The position numbers and the translations under genes were made by a program. From Mycolicibacterium austroafricanum (lineage in GTDB: Bacteria; Actinomycetota; Actinomycetes; Mycobacteriales; Mycobacteriaceae), in contig NZ_HG964453.1 of assembly GCF_000612725.1 (NCBI RefSeq), forward strand, positions 608,106 to 672,105: a stretch of DNA of 64,000 nt, in the 5' to 3' direction. A model generated the notes under the pieces. It was not told the DNA's origin. It was given only the letters and a program-made list of their open reading frames with translations, and did no database searches. Below are positions 29,794 through 37,214 of the stretch, piece by piece (the first letter of the stretch is position 1; each line of letters begins with the position of its first letter).

Positions 29794-31311
29794 TTACGCG
29801 ACCTGGCCCTCCACCGAGGCAGGAGCGGCCACATTCGAGCCCAGATCCGGTTCCGGCGGTGGCTGCGGCGTCCACCAGTCCTCGGGCTGATGCACCGCCC
29901 AGCCGTTGATGGCCTCCAGTGCGGCGGCCAGCGACACCAGCAGCGGCTCGCTGTTGGCCGGGCCCATCAGCTGCACGCCGATCGGCAGGCCGTCCGAGGT
30001 GAACCCGGCGGGCACGTTGATCGACGGCCAGCCCAGCAGGTTCCACGGCCAGGTCACCGGGCAGGCCTTGATCATCATTCGGTCGGTGGCCAGCCCGCCG
30101 AGGTCGTCGAAGGCACGCACCTTCGGTGGCGGCAGGGCGGTGGTAGGGGCCAGCACGACGTCGGCCAGGTTGAAGATCCAGCCGATCCGCTGCTGGCTGG
30201 CTGCCTCGCCGGCGCGCGCCTTGCGCAGCACGTTCTGTGACAGCAGCCAACCCATCCGGGCGTTGGACCGGGTGCGGCTGTCCCAGTTCACGCCGCGGCC
30301 CAACCGGTCCATCCACTCCGGGATGCCCGAGGTGGAGCGGGACAGAAAATTCCACGACATGCGCAGGTGGTAGTCGGGGTCGGCGGCGACGATCGTGTGC
30401 CCGAGCTGGGTGAGCTGGTCGGCGACGTTCTGCAGCGCCGCCCGGATCTCGGGGTGCAGGCCGGCCCGGAACACGGTGAACGGGAACTTCGTCGACATCG
30501 CGATGCGCAGCGGGCCTGGGGCGCGCGAGACGTAGTCGGAGACGCGCACCGGCGGCGGTGTGTGCAACTCGCCGGGGGCGTTGCCGGATGCCGCGTCGAG
30601 AAGCAGCGCCGCGTCCGAGACGGTGCGGGCGAGCACGCCGTGGACGGTGATGCCGTTGAACGCCTCGGTGAGCGGCCAGGTCGAGATGCGTCCCCGCTGC
30701 GGCTTGATGCCGACCAGGTGCGTCCACGCCGCGGGGATACGGACGCTGCCCGCGCCGTCGGAGCCGATGGCGGCGGCGACCAGTCCGGCCGCAACCGCCG
30801 CGGCGCTGCCGCCCGACGACCCGCCCGGAGTGTGCTCCCGGGACCACGGATTGCGGGTGTGTCCGAACGCCGGCCCGCTGGTGAACGGCCACTGACCCAG
30901 CTCGCACGTATTGGTCTTGCCGACGATGACCGCGCCCGCCGCGCGCAGCCGCCGCACCACCTCGGCGTCGGCCTCGGCGGGCCGGACCTCGCCGTCGGCG
31001 CCGAACCGGGTCGGCACGCCGGCGACGTCGACGTCGTCCTTCACCGCGATCGGGACGCCGAGAAGGGGGTGACGGGACAGGTCCGCGCCGGCCGCCCGCT
31101 TGCGGTCGGCCTCGGCGGCGTCGGCCAGCGCCTGTTCGGTCAGCACCACCCGGAACGCGTTGAGGGTGGGCTGGCTCGCCTCGATGGCCTGCAGCGAGCG
31201 GCTCACCAGGTCGACCGAGGTGGCGGTGCCACTGGCGAGCTGGAACAACTGGTTGCCCAGGGTGGGGAAACGGCGTCGGGAGGTGATGCGGGAGTAAGCG
31301 GTGTCGGCCAT
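29794..31311 (-). CDS. amiA2: Amidase (AmiA2-like)
   Basis: This 505-residue enzyme is of the amidase-signature family, which hydrolyses carboxylic amides. The Ser-cisSer-Lys triad is visible: Lys91 (GVPIAVKDDVDVAG), Ser165/166 (PGGSSGGSAAAVAAGLV) and Ser189 (GSDGAGSVRIPAA). ATG 31311 (MADTAYSR) is used; GTG one codon earlier is possible. It is divergent from recO with 62 bases between starts, the same arrangement as amiA2/recO in M. tuberculosis. Natural substrate unknown. Confidence 0.92.
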   Translation of the reverse strand: MADTAYSRITSRRRFPTLGNQLFQLASGTATSVDLVSRSLQAIEASQPTLNAFRVVLTEQALADAAEADRKRAAGADLSRHPLLGVPIAVKDDVDVAGVPTRFGADGEVRPAEADAEVVRRLRAAGAVIVGKTNTCELGQWPFTSGPAFGHTRNPWSREHTPGGSSGGSAAAVAAGLVAAAIGSDGAGSVRIPAAWTHLVGIKPQRGRISTWPLTEAFNGITVHGVLARTVSDAALLLDAASGNAPGELHTPPPVRVSDYVSRAPGPLRIAMSTKFPFTVFRAGLHPEIRAALQNVADQLTQLGHTIVAADPDYHLRMSWNFLSRSTSGIPEWMDRLGRGVNWDSRTRSNARMGWLLSQNVLRKARAGEAASQQRIGWIFNLADVVLAPTTALPPPKVRAFDDLGGLATDRMMIKACPVTWPWNLLGWPSINVPAGFTSDGLPIGVQLMGPANSEPLLVSLAAALEAINGWAVHQPEDWWTPQPPPEPDLGSNVAAPASVEGQVA

Positions 31312-31373
31312 CACGTACGAGAGTATCGGCGCTGCGAGCCGAAATCGTCCCCTTGCAGTGGGAGACTGGGCCG

Positions 31374-32207
31374 ATGCGTCTGTACCGGGACCGGGCGGTG
31401 GTGCTGCGGCAGCACAAGCTCGGCGAAGCCGACCGGATCGTGAGTCTTCTCACCCGCGATCACGGCCTGGTGCGGGCGGTGGCCAAGGGGGTGCGGCGCA
31501 CCCGCAGCAAGTTCGGCGCACGGCTGGAACCGTTCGCGCACATCGATGTTCAGCTGCATCCGGGCCGCAATCTGGACATCGTCACCCAGGTCCAGGCCAT
31601 CGATGCGTTCGCCTCGGACATCGTCAGCGACTACGGCCGCTACACCTGTGCCTGCGCGATGCTGGAGACCGCGGAGCGGATCGCGGGGGAGGAGCGTGCC
31701 CCGGTGCCGGCGCTGCACAAGCTCACCGTGGCCGCGCTGCGCGCGGTGGCCGACGGCATCCGCCCCCGCGAGCTTGTCCTCGACGCCTATCTGCTGCGCG
31801 CGATGGGAGTCGCGGGGTGGGCGCCGTCGCTGATCGAATGCGCGCGGTGCGCCGCCCCGGGGCCGCACCGGGCGTTTCACGTCGCGGCGGGCGGCAGCGT
31901 GTGTGTGCACTGCCGGCCGTCCGGCTCGGTGACCCCGCCACAGGCGGTGCTGGATCTGATGGCCGCGCTCTACGAGGGCGACTGGGAGCATGCCCAGATC
32001 TCCACCACGGCCCACCGCAGTCAGGCCAGCGGGCTGGTGGCCGCCCATCTGCAATGGCACCTGGAACGCCAGCTGCGGACTTTGCCCCTGGTGGAGCGTG
32101 TCTACCGGGCAGAGCGGATGGCTGCCAGTGGCATCAGGCAGGATGTTGCGCATGGTAACCAAGCGGACGGGGAAGAAGGGCTACCCGCAGCTGCCCCCGG
32201 CGCCTGA
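31374..32207 (+). CDS. recO: DNA repair protein RecO
   Basis: This 277-residue protein mediates RecA loading in the RecFOR pathway. It has an N-terminal OB fold ([39 protein letters not shown], read in parts), a helical middle and a zinc site with CARC and CVHC. ATG 31374 is chosen over 31353 because the family begins at MRLYRDRAV. The 3' end overlaps uppS by 56 bases. Confidence 0.95.
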   Translation: MRLYRDRAVVLRQHKLGEADRIVSLLTRDHGLVRAVAKGVRRTRSKFGARLEPFAHIDVQLHPGRNLDIVTQVQAIDAFASDIVSDYGRYTCACAMLETAERIAGEERAPVPALHKLTVAALRAVADGIRPRELVLDAYLLRAMGVAGWAPSLIECARCAAPGPHRAFHVAAGGSVCVHCRPSGSVTPPQAVLDLMAALYEGDWEHAQISTTAHRSQASGLVAAHLQWHLERQLRTLPLVERVYRAERMAASGIRQDVAHGNQADGEEGLPAAAPGA

Positions 32208-33039
32208 CGACTACCCGACCTTCCCGGACAAATCGACCTGGCCGGTCGTCTTCCCGGAGCTGCCCAAGCGCACCAACGGCAAGTTCGCCCGTCCGCCGCA
32301 GCACACCTCCAAGGAGTCCGCCCCGCAGATCCCGGCCGGCCAGGTGCCCAACCACGTCGCCGTGGTGATGGACGGCAACGGCCGCTGGGCCACCCAGCGC
32401 GGCCTCGGACGCACCGAGGGGCACAAGATGGGTGAGGCGGTGCTCATCGACATCACCTGCGGGGCCATCGAGATCGGGATCAAACACCTCACCGTGTATG
32501 CGTTCTCCACCGAGAACTGGAAGCGCAGCACCGAGGAGGTGCGGTTCCTGATGGGCTTCAACCGCGAGGTGGTGCGCCGGCGTCGGGAGAACCTCAACGA
32601 CATGGGTGTGCGGATGCGCTGGGTGGGCTCGCGGCCGCGGATGTGGCGCAGCGTCATCAAGGAGTTCGACATCGCCGAGCAGATGACCGTCGACAACGAC
32701 GTCATCACCATCAACTACTGCGTCAACTACGGCGGACGCACCGAGATCGTCGAGGCGGCACGCGAACTCGCGCAGCAGGCAGTCGACGGCAAGATCAACC
32801 CGGCTCGCATCACCGAGGCCACCTTCGCCAAGCACCTGCACCGCGCGGACATCCCGGACGTCGACCTGTTCATCCGAACCTCCGGGGAGCAGCGGGCGAG
32901 CAACTTCCTGCTGTGGCAGGCGGCGTACGCCGAGTACGTGTTCCAGGACAAGCTGTGGCCGGACTACGATCGCCGCGACCTGTGGGCCGCCTGCGAAGAG
33001 TATGTCAACCGCAACAGGCGCTTCGGCAGAGCCGAATGA
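32152..33039 (+). CDS. uppS: Decaprenyl diphosphate synthase (cis-prenyltransferase)
   Basis: This 295-residue cis-prenyltransferase makes the polyprenyl carrier for cell-wall assembly. Motifs are [24 protein letters not shown] with catalytic Asp74, [11 protein letters not shown], and [25 protein letters not shown]. It has the N-terminal extension typical of mycobacterial long-chain enzymes ([13 protein letters not shown]). ATG 32152 has AGGA upstream; ATG 32143 is also in frame. Its last four codons (GRAE then stop) are copied in the repeat array that follows. Confidence 0.95.
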   Translation: MVTKRTGKKGYPQLPPAPDDYPTFPDKSTWPVVFPELPKRTNGKFARPPQHTSKESAPQIPAGQVPNHVAVVMDGNGRWATQRGLGRTEGHKMGEAVLIDITCGAIEIGIKHLTVYAFSTENWKRSTEEVRFLMGFNREVVRRRRENLNDMGVRMRWVGSRPRMWRSVIKEFDIAEQMTVDNDVITINYCVNYGGRTEIVEAARELAQQAVDGKINPARITEATFAKHLHRADIPDVDLFIRTSGEQRASNFLLWQAAYAEYVFQDKLWPDYDRRDLWAACEEYVNRNRRFGRAE

Positions 33040-33137
33040 TGGACCTGAGCGGCAGAGCAGAATGATGGACCTGAGCGGTAGGGCTTGATGGAACTGAGCG
33101 GCAGAGCAGAATGATGGACCTGAGCGGTAGGGCTTGA
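33036..33137 (+). repeat. Chain of four tandem micro-ORFs linking uppS to the next gene
   Basis: Four imperfect direct repeats of 23-26 bases fill the gap. Each encodes a peptide of the form M(M)[D/E]LSGRA(E) followed by a stop that overlaps the next start: 33036-33065, 33062-33088, 33088-33114 and 33111-33137. The first start overlaps the uppS stop and the last stop shares a base with the ATG of the next gene at 33137. Each unit therefore copies the uppS tail and the start of the following gene. Confidence 0.9.
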
Positions 33138-33544
33138 TGGAACTGTCGGAGCGCCTCGCGGCCGTGCTGGCCGAAATCCTCCCCGTGACCCACGAGGAGG
33201 ACGGTGCGTTGACGGTCCGGCACGACGAGACGTTCGCCTCGCTGCGGGTGGTCACGATCGCCGAAGACCTGGACCTGGTGTCGCTGACGCAGGTGCTGGC
33301 GTGGGATCTGCCGCTGGACAGCAAGATTCGTGCGAAGGTCGCCAAGCATGCGCACGACACGCTGCTGGGGACGGTGTCGCTGGTCGAGAAGATCGGCGCC
33401 GCCAAGGGGAACTCGAAGAAGACCGGTGACGTGCTGTTGCGGTACAACTTCCCCGCCGCCGGCCTCACCGACGATGCGCTGCGCACGTTGGTGATGATGG
33501 TGCTCGCCACCGGAGGCGACGTGCGCCGCGCCCTGATCGCCTGA
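33137..33544 (+). CDS. Conserved actinobacterial protein (Rv2360c-like)
   Basis: This 135-residue soluble protein begins MELSERLAAVLAEILPVTHEEDGALTV. It contains FASLRVVTIAEDLDLVSLTQVLAWDL, KHAHDTLLGTVSLVEK and ends DDALRTLVMMVLATGGDVRRALIA. It resembles the YbjN/chaperone-like small alpha/beta proteins, but I cannot name a function. Start ATG 33137 is the last of five in-phase reinitiation points. The GGTAGGG before it is the best ribosome site, and the same site is repeated upstream. Confidence 0.8.
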   Translation: MELSERLAAVLAEILPVTHEEDGALTVRHDETFASLRVVTIAEDLDLVSLTQVLAWDLPLDSKIRAKVAKHAHDTLLGTVSLVEKIGAAKGNSKKTGDVLLRYNFPAAGLTDDALRTLVMMVLATGGDVRRALIA

Positions 33545-33564
33545 GCGCGACTAGGGTCGCGGGT

Positions 33565-33756
33565 ATGCGGATCGTGATCATCGCCGTCGGAGTGCTGGTC
33601 GCGCTCGCGGGTCTTCTGTTCGCCCTGCAAGGGTTCGGGGCCGTATCCGGCAGTCCGATGACCGGCACCACGACATGGTCTGTCCTCGGGCCGATCATCG
33701 CGATCGTCGGCGTCGTCACTGCCGTCGCGGGCTGGCGCAGCGGCGGACCCCGCTAG
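33565..33756 (+). CDS. Small two-helix membrane protein
   Basis: This 63-residue protein has two hydrophobic segments ([21 protein letters not shown] and [20 protein letters not shown]) and a charged tail RSGGPR. It starts 21 bases after the previous gene and converges with zur, overlapping it by four bases at the stops. Function unknown. Confidence 0.7.
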   Translation: MRIVIIAVGVLVALAGLLFALQGFGAVSGSPMTGTTTWSVLGPIIAIVGVVTAVAGWRSGGPR

Positions 33757-34148
33757 TTGCCTGCGGCGCAGTTACTGCAGATGCCGAAGATCTCGATGGT
33801 GTGGCTGACATCGGAGAACCCGTGTTCGCGGGCGACCTCGGCGGCCCACGTCTCGACCTGACCGCCCTGGATCTCGACCGTGCATCCGCAGGCGCGGCAC
33901 ACCAGGTGATGGTGGTGATGCTCCGAGCAGCGCCGGTACACCGACTCGCCGGTGTCGGTGCGCAGCGTGTCGACCACGCCGGCCGCGGCCATCTGCTGCA
34001 GGGTGCGGTACACCGTCGTCAGGCCGATTCCCTCACCGCGGCGGCGGAGTTCGTCGTGCAGTTCCTGGGCGGACCGGAAGTCTTCGATGTTCTCCAACAG
34101 CGCAGAGATCGCGGCGCGCTGCCGGGTCGAGCGCACGGCCCCGGTCAT
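33753..34148 (-). CDS. zur: Zinc uptake regulator Zur (FurB)
   Basis: This 131-residue Fur-family repressor has a winged helix ([32 protein letters not shown]), a His-rich metal segment (His77-81) and structural zinc cysteines Cys84/Cys87 and Cys124/Cys127. It represses zinc uptake and alternative ribosomal protein genes when zinc is ample. ATG 34148 overlaps the smtB stop as ATGA, so smtB and zur form one operon as in M. tuberculosis. Confidence 0.94.
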   Translation of the reverse strand: MTGAVRSTRQRAAISALLENIEDFRSAQELHDELRRRGEGIGLTTVYRTLQQMAAAGVVDTLRTDTGESVYRRCSEHHHHHLVCRACGCTVEIQGGQVETWAAEVAREHGFSDVSHTIEIFGICSNCAAGN

Positions 34149-34507
34149 TTTTCCTCCTCGGCCGAATGTGTCACGGCCGCAACGACGATCTCGGCCAGGT
34201 GGTCGTCAACCAAGCGGTACAACACTTCTCGTCCCGAACGCGAGCCTTCCACCACCCCCGCCGACTTCAGGATGCGCAGGTGCTGGCTGACCAGCGGCTG
34301 CGGCACATCCAGCGCGTCCACGAGTTCGTGCACACAGCGCGCCTCCTCGCGCAGCTGCAGCACGATGGCGATTCGCACCGGGGCAGCCAAGGCGCGCAGC
34401 AGGTCCCCGGCGGTGTCGAGTACCGCACGCGACGGCAGGTCGACCGGCGGGGCGCCGGCATGGTTGTGGACGTCCGGCGAGCCGGACATACTGGAAACCG
34501 TTTTCAT
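34145..34507 (-). CDS. smtB: ArsR/SmtB-family zinc-responsive repressor
   Basis: This 120-residue winged-helix repressor has the recognition helix region [24 protein letters not shown]. It keeps the alpha-5 zinc site DxH-x10-HxxE: Asp101, His103, His114, Glu117. Zinc binding is therefore expected to release DNA. It is the first gene of smtB-zur, and a palindrome lies 14 bases upstream of its start. Confidence 0.94.
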   Translation of the reverse strand: MKTVSSMSGSPDVHNHAGAPPVDLPSRAVLDTAGDLLRALAAPVRIAIVLQLREEARCVHELVDALDVPQPLVSQHLRILKSAGVVEGSRSGREVLYRLVDDHLAEIVVAAVTHSAEEEK

Positions 34508-34520
34508 TAGGTCTCACGAT

Positions 34521-34540
34521 ACATGCGTGACCGTGCATGT
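34521..34540. promoter_or_regulatory. Candidate SmtB operator
   Basis: ACATGC and GCATGT form a six-base inverted repeat separated by eight bases, directly upstream of smtB and 53 bases before glyS. Position and symmetry fit an ArsR/SmtB autoregulatory site. Confidence 0.45.
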
Positions 34541-34592
34541 CAATCGGGGATATGGCGAGAAGTGCCGTGCGGGCTCGCTACGCTGTCAACCC

Positions 34593-35999
34593 GTGGCTCC
34601 GTCTTCCTCGATCATCGACACCGTTGCAAACCTGGCCAAGCGGCGCGGGCTGGTGTTCCAGTCCGGCGAGATCTACGGCGGCACCAAGTCTGCCTGGGAT
34701 TACGGGCCGCTGGGGGTGGAACTCAAGGAGAACATCAAGCGTCAGTGGTGGCGTGCGGTCGTCACCAGCCGTGACGACGTCGTCGGTCTGGACAGTGCGA
34801 TCATCCTCCCGCGCGAGGTGTGGGTGGCCTCCGGCCACGTCGAGGTCTTCAACGACCCGCTCGTGGAATGCCTGAACTGCCATAAGCGGCACCGGCAGGA
34901 CCACATGCAGGAGGCTTACGCCGAAAAGGAAGCGAAGAAGGGCGTCACAGTCGACCCCGACGCGGTGGCGATGACCGAGATCGTCTGCCCCGACTGCGGC
35001 ACCAAAGGTCAGTGGACCGAACCGCGCGACTTCAACATGATGCTCAAGACCTACCTCGGCCCGATCGAGACCGAGGAGGGTCTGCACTATCTGCGGCCCG
35101 AGACTGCCCAGGGCATCTTCGTCAACTTCGCCAACGTGGTGACCACCGCCCGCAAGAAGCCGCCGTTCGGCATCGGCCAGATCGGCAAGAGCTTCCGCAA
35201 CGAGATCACCCCCGGCAACTTCATCTTCCGCACCCGCGAGTTCGAGCAGATGGAGATGGAGTTCTTCGTCGAGCCGTCCACCGCGGCTGAATGGCACCGG
35301 TACTGGATCGAGACGCGCCTGCAGTGGTACGTCGATCTGGGCATCAACCGCGACAACCTGCGCCTCTACGAGCACCCCAAGGAAAAGCTGTCGCACTACT
35401 CCGACGGCACCACCGACATCGAGTACAAGTTCGGTTTCGCCGGCAACCCGTGGGGTGAACTGGAAGGCATCGCCAACCGCACCAACTTCGACTTGTCCAC
35501 GCACTCAAAGCATTCCGGTGTGGACCTGTCGTTCTACGACCAGGCCAACGACACCCGCTACGTGCCGTACGTGATCGAGCCGGCAGCCGGCCTGACCCGG
35601 TCGCTGATGGCGTTCCTGGTCGACGCCTACACCGAGGATGAGGCCCCCAATGCCAAGGGCGGTGTCGACAAGCGCACGGTGCTGCGGCTCGATCCGCGGC
35701 TGGCGCCGGTCAAGGCGGCGGTGCTGCCGTTGTCCCGGCACGCCGACCTGTCGCCGAAGGCCCGGGACCTGGCCGCCGAGTTGCGCCAGTCGTGGAACGT
35801 GGAGTTCGACGATGCCGGCGCGATCGGTCGGCGCTACCGGCGCCAGGACGAGATCGGCACGCCGTACTGCATCACAGTCGATTTCGATTCGCTGGAGGAC
35901 CACGCCGTCACCATCCGCGAGCGCGACGCGATGACGCAGGAGCGGGTCGCGATCTCGGAGGTTTCCAACTACCTCGCAGTGCGGCTCAAGGGCAGCTAG
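34593..35999 (+). CDS. glyS: Glycyl-tRNA synthetase
   Basis: This 468-residue class II synthetase is of the alpha2 type. It shows [29 protein letters not shown], a zinc-like pair of Cys motifs (CLNC and CPDCG), motif 2 region [26 protein letters not shown], and motif 3 [17 protein letters not shown]. The anticodon-binding domain is at the end. GTG 34593 is used because the family begins [18 protein letters not shown]. The frame is open much further upstream, but that part is antisense to smtB/zur. Confidence 0.95.
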   Translation: MAPSSSIIDTVANLAKRRGLVFQSGEIYGGTKSAWDYGPLGVELKENIKRQWWRAVVTSRDDVVGLDSAIILPREVWVASGHVEVFNDPLVECLNCHKRHRQDHMQEAYAEKEAKKGVTVDPDAVAMTEIVCPDCGTKGQWTEPRDFNMMLKTYLGPIETEEGLHYLRPETAQGIFVNFANVVTTARKKPPFGIGQIGKSFRNEITPGNFIFRTREFEQMEMEFFVEPSTAAEWHRYWIETRLQWYVDLGINRDNLRLYEHPKEKLSHYSDGTTDIEYKFGFAGNPWGELEGIANRTNFDLSTHSKHSGVDLSFYDQANDTRYVPYVIEPAAGLTRSLMAFLVDAYTEDEAPNAKGGVDKRTVLRLDPRLAPVKAAVLPLSRHADLSPKARDLAAELRQSWNVEFDDAGAIGRRYRRQDEIGTPYCITVDFDSLEDHAVTIRERDAMTQERVAISEVSNYLAVRLKGS

Positions 36000-36008
36000 C
36001 GTTCTCCG

Positions 36009-36029
36009 GCGAGCGTGCGTGTCTGCGGC
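36009..36029. repeat. Left copy of a perfect 21-bp inverted repeat
   Basis: The 21 bases at 36009-36029 (starting GCGAGCGTGCGTG) are the exact reverse complement of 37178-37198. The pair encloses the AbiEi/DUF559 gene and about 1.1 kb. Confidence 0.85.
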
Positions 36030-36040
36030 CGACACACCGC

Positions 36041-36140
36041 GAGAATCCCGGAGTTCGCGCACGCTCACGCGCGATTCGGCGCACGCTCACGCGCGTGTTC
36101 ACCCGCGCTCACGCGCGATTCGGCGCACGCTCACGCCGCG
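36041..36140. repeat. 22-bp tandem repeat, about 4.5 copies
   Basis: Units begin at 36041, 36063, 36085, 36107 and 36129. The copies at 36063 and 36107 are identical over 22 bases (begin GCTCACGCGCG); the others share the first half or the last third. The array runs into the stop codon of the minus-strand gene at 36131. Confidence 0.8.
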
Positions 36141-37015
36141 ATCCGGCGCGTCAACTCGTGTTCGATGCGGCGCACCATGTCGTGCGACTGCTTACGGACG
36201 TCGTCCGACACCACGGACAGCATCCGCCAGTTGACCTCGTTGAGCGCGGCGCGTTTCTGACGGTCCCTGGCGAAGTGCTCCTGGTCGCTGTGCCAGTCGA
36301 ACCCGTCGTACTCCACGGCGACCTTGGCGTCGAGCCAGGCGAAGTCGACGCGCCATGTGCGCCCGTTCAGGTCGACGATCTCGTGCTGAAGCACGGGCGG
36401 CGGCAGTCCGCCGTCGAGCATCGCCAGGCGGGCCTCGCTCTCCATGGGGGATTCGGCGAGTGCGTCGGCCAGCGGAATGAGTTCGCGCACCGCGACGATG
36501 CCCCGCCTGCCGGCTTGTTCGGCGGCGGCCACCGTCAACTGCTGCCGGGTGCAGCTTGTGCTGCGCAGCGCGGCGTCCAATGTTGCCAGGGCACGCGGAC
36601 GGCGCAGCGACCGTGCGACCTCGACGGCGGTCCACGCTGCGGTGGTCGCAGGCCGGCCGTCCGCCACACCCAGCGGGGCGCCGTCGCGGCGGTGCACGAT
36701 GAGCCCGTCGGAGTTTCGGAGTTGGTGGCGTGGCGGGTTGAGGGCGTGGATGTCATGGGTGTCCTCGGTGTCGAAGCCGTAGGCCGCCGCCGCGGTGCCC
36801 AGGCAGATCGCGACCGGTTCGCCAGCCCGAAGGTCGAGGCCCCGCAGTCGCGTCATGGTGTCGGGTTCGTCGCGGCTGTACACGCCGGGCCATACCTTGA
36901 TCAGCCAGCCGTCGCGGATCTCGATGTCGAGACGGCTACGGCTGTAGAACCTCAGGAGTTGGCCCGAGGTCGCGACGCCGCCCTGCGCCCGGAACACCGC
37001 GTCGAGATCGGTCAT
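36131..37015 (-). CDS. AbiEi-like N-terminal plus DUF559/Vsr-type nuclease-like protein
   Basis: This 294-residue protein starts with a winged-helix antitoxin-like region (AVFRAQGGVATSGQLLRF, GWLIKVWPGVYSR). The C-terminal domain of the Vsr/DUF559 type shows ESEARLAMLDGGLPPPVLQHEIV, WRVDFAWLDAKVAVEYDGFDWH and HFARDRQKRAALNEVNWRMLSV. The pattern E...VDFAW...VAVEYDG matches the active-site layout of PD-(D/E)XK-like nucleases. ATG 37015 (MTDLDAVF) is chosen. The protein family is common and multi-copy in mycobacteria. Boxed by the 21-bp inverted repeat, it looks like an inserted cassette. Confidence 0.75.
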   Translation of the reverse strand: MTDLDAVFRAQGGVATSGQLLRFYSRSRLDIEIRDGWLIKVWPGVYSRDEPDTMTRLRGLDLRAGEPVAICLGTAAAAYGFDTEDTHDIHALNPPRHQLRNSDGLIVHRRDGAPLGVADGRPATTAAWTAVEVARSLRRPRALATLDAALRSTSCTRQQLTVAAAEQAGRRGIVAVRELIPLADALAESPMESEARLAMLDGGLPPPVLQHEIVDLNGRTWRVDFAWLDAKVAVEYDGFDWHSDQEHFARDRQKRAALNEVNWRMLSVVSDDVRKQSHDMVRRIEHELTRRIAA

Positions 37016-37177
37016 GGTCACGATCGTCAACCGACGGTGCGGGTGGGCTGCGCGTCGAGATGCCCCGCTGTGGATGAACTTCAGATTGGGGACCGATTTG
37101 GGGGATCGCAATTGCCGTCAATTGCCGCAATTTTTGCGACGAGCGTGCGTGAAGTTCGAGATTTGGACGGCGTGTCT

Positions 37178-37198
37178 GCCGCAGACACGCACGCTCGC
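37178..37198. repeat. Right copy of a perfect 21-bp inverted repeat
   Basis: Exact reverse complement of 36009-36029. A related motif GAGCGTGCGTG also occurs at 37141-37151. The sequence itself contains GTCTGCCGCAGAC, a small palindrome that could form a hairpin in RNA. Confidence 0.85.
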
Positions 37199-37214
37199 GC
37201 AAAGGTGGGGGGGG

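Noticed and set aside
33675-34592. Long open frame upstream of glyS in the same reading frame
   Set aside because: It is antisense to zur and smtB, has shadow-type Arg/Ser composition, and glyS homologues start near 34593.
36041-36140. CRISPR array
   Set aside because: The 22-bp units are directly tandem with no unique spacers and no cas genes nearby.
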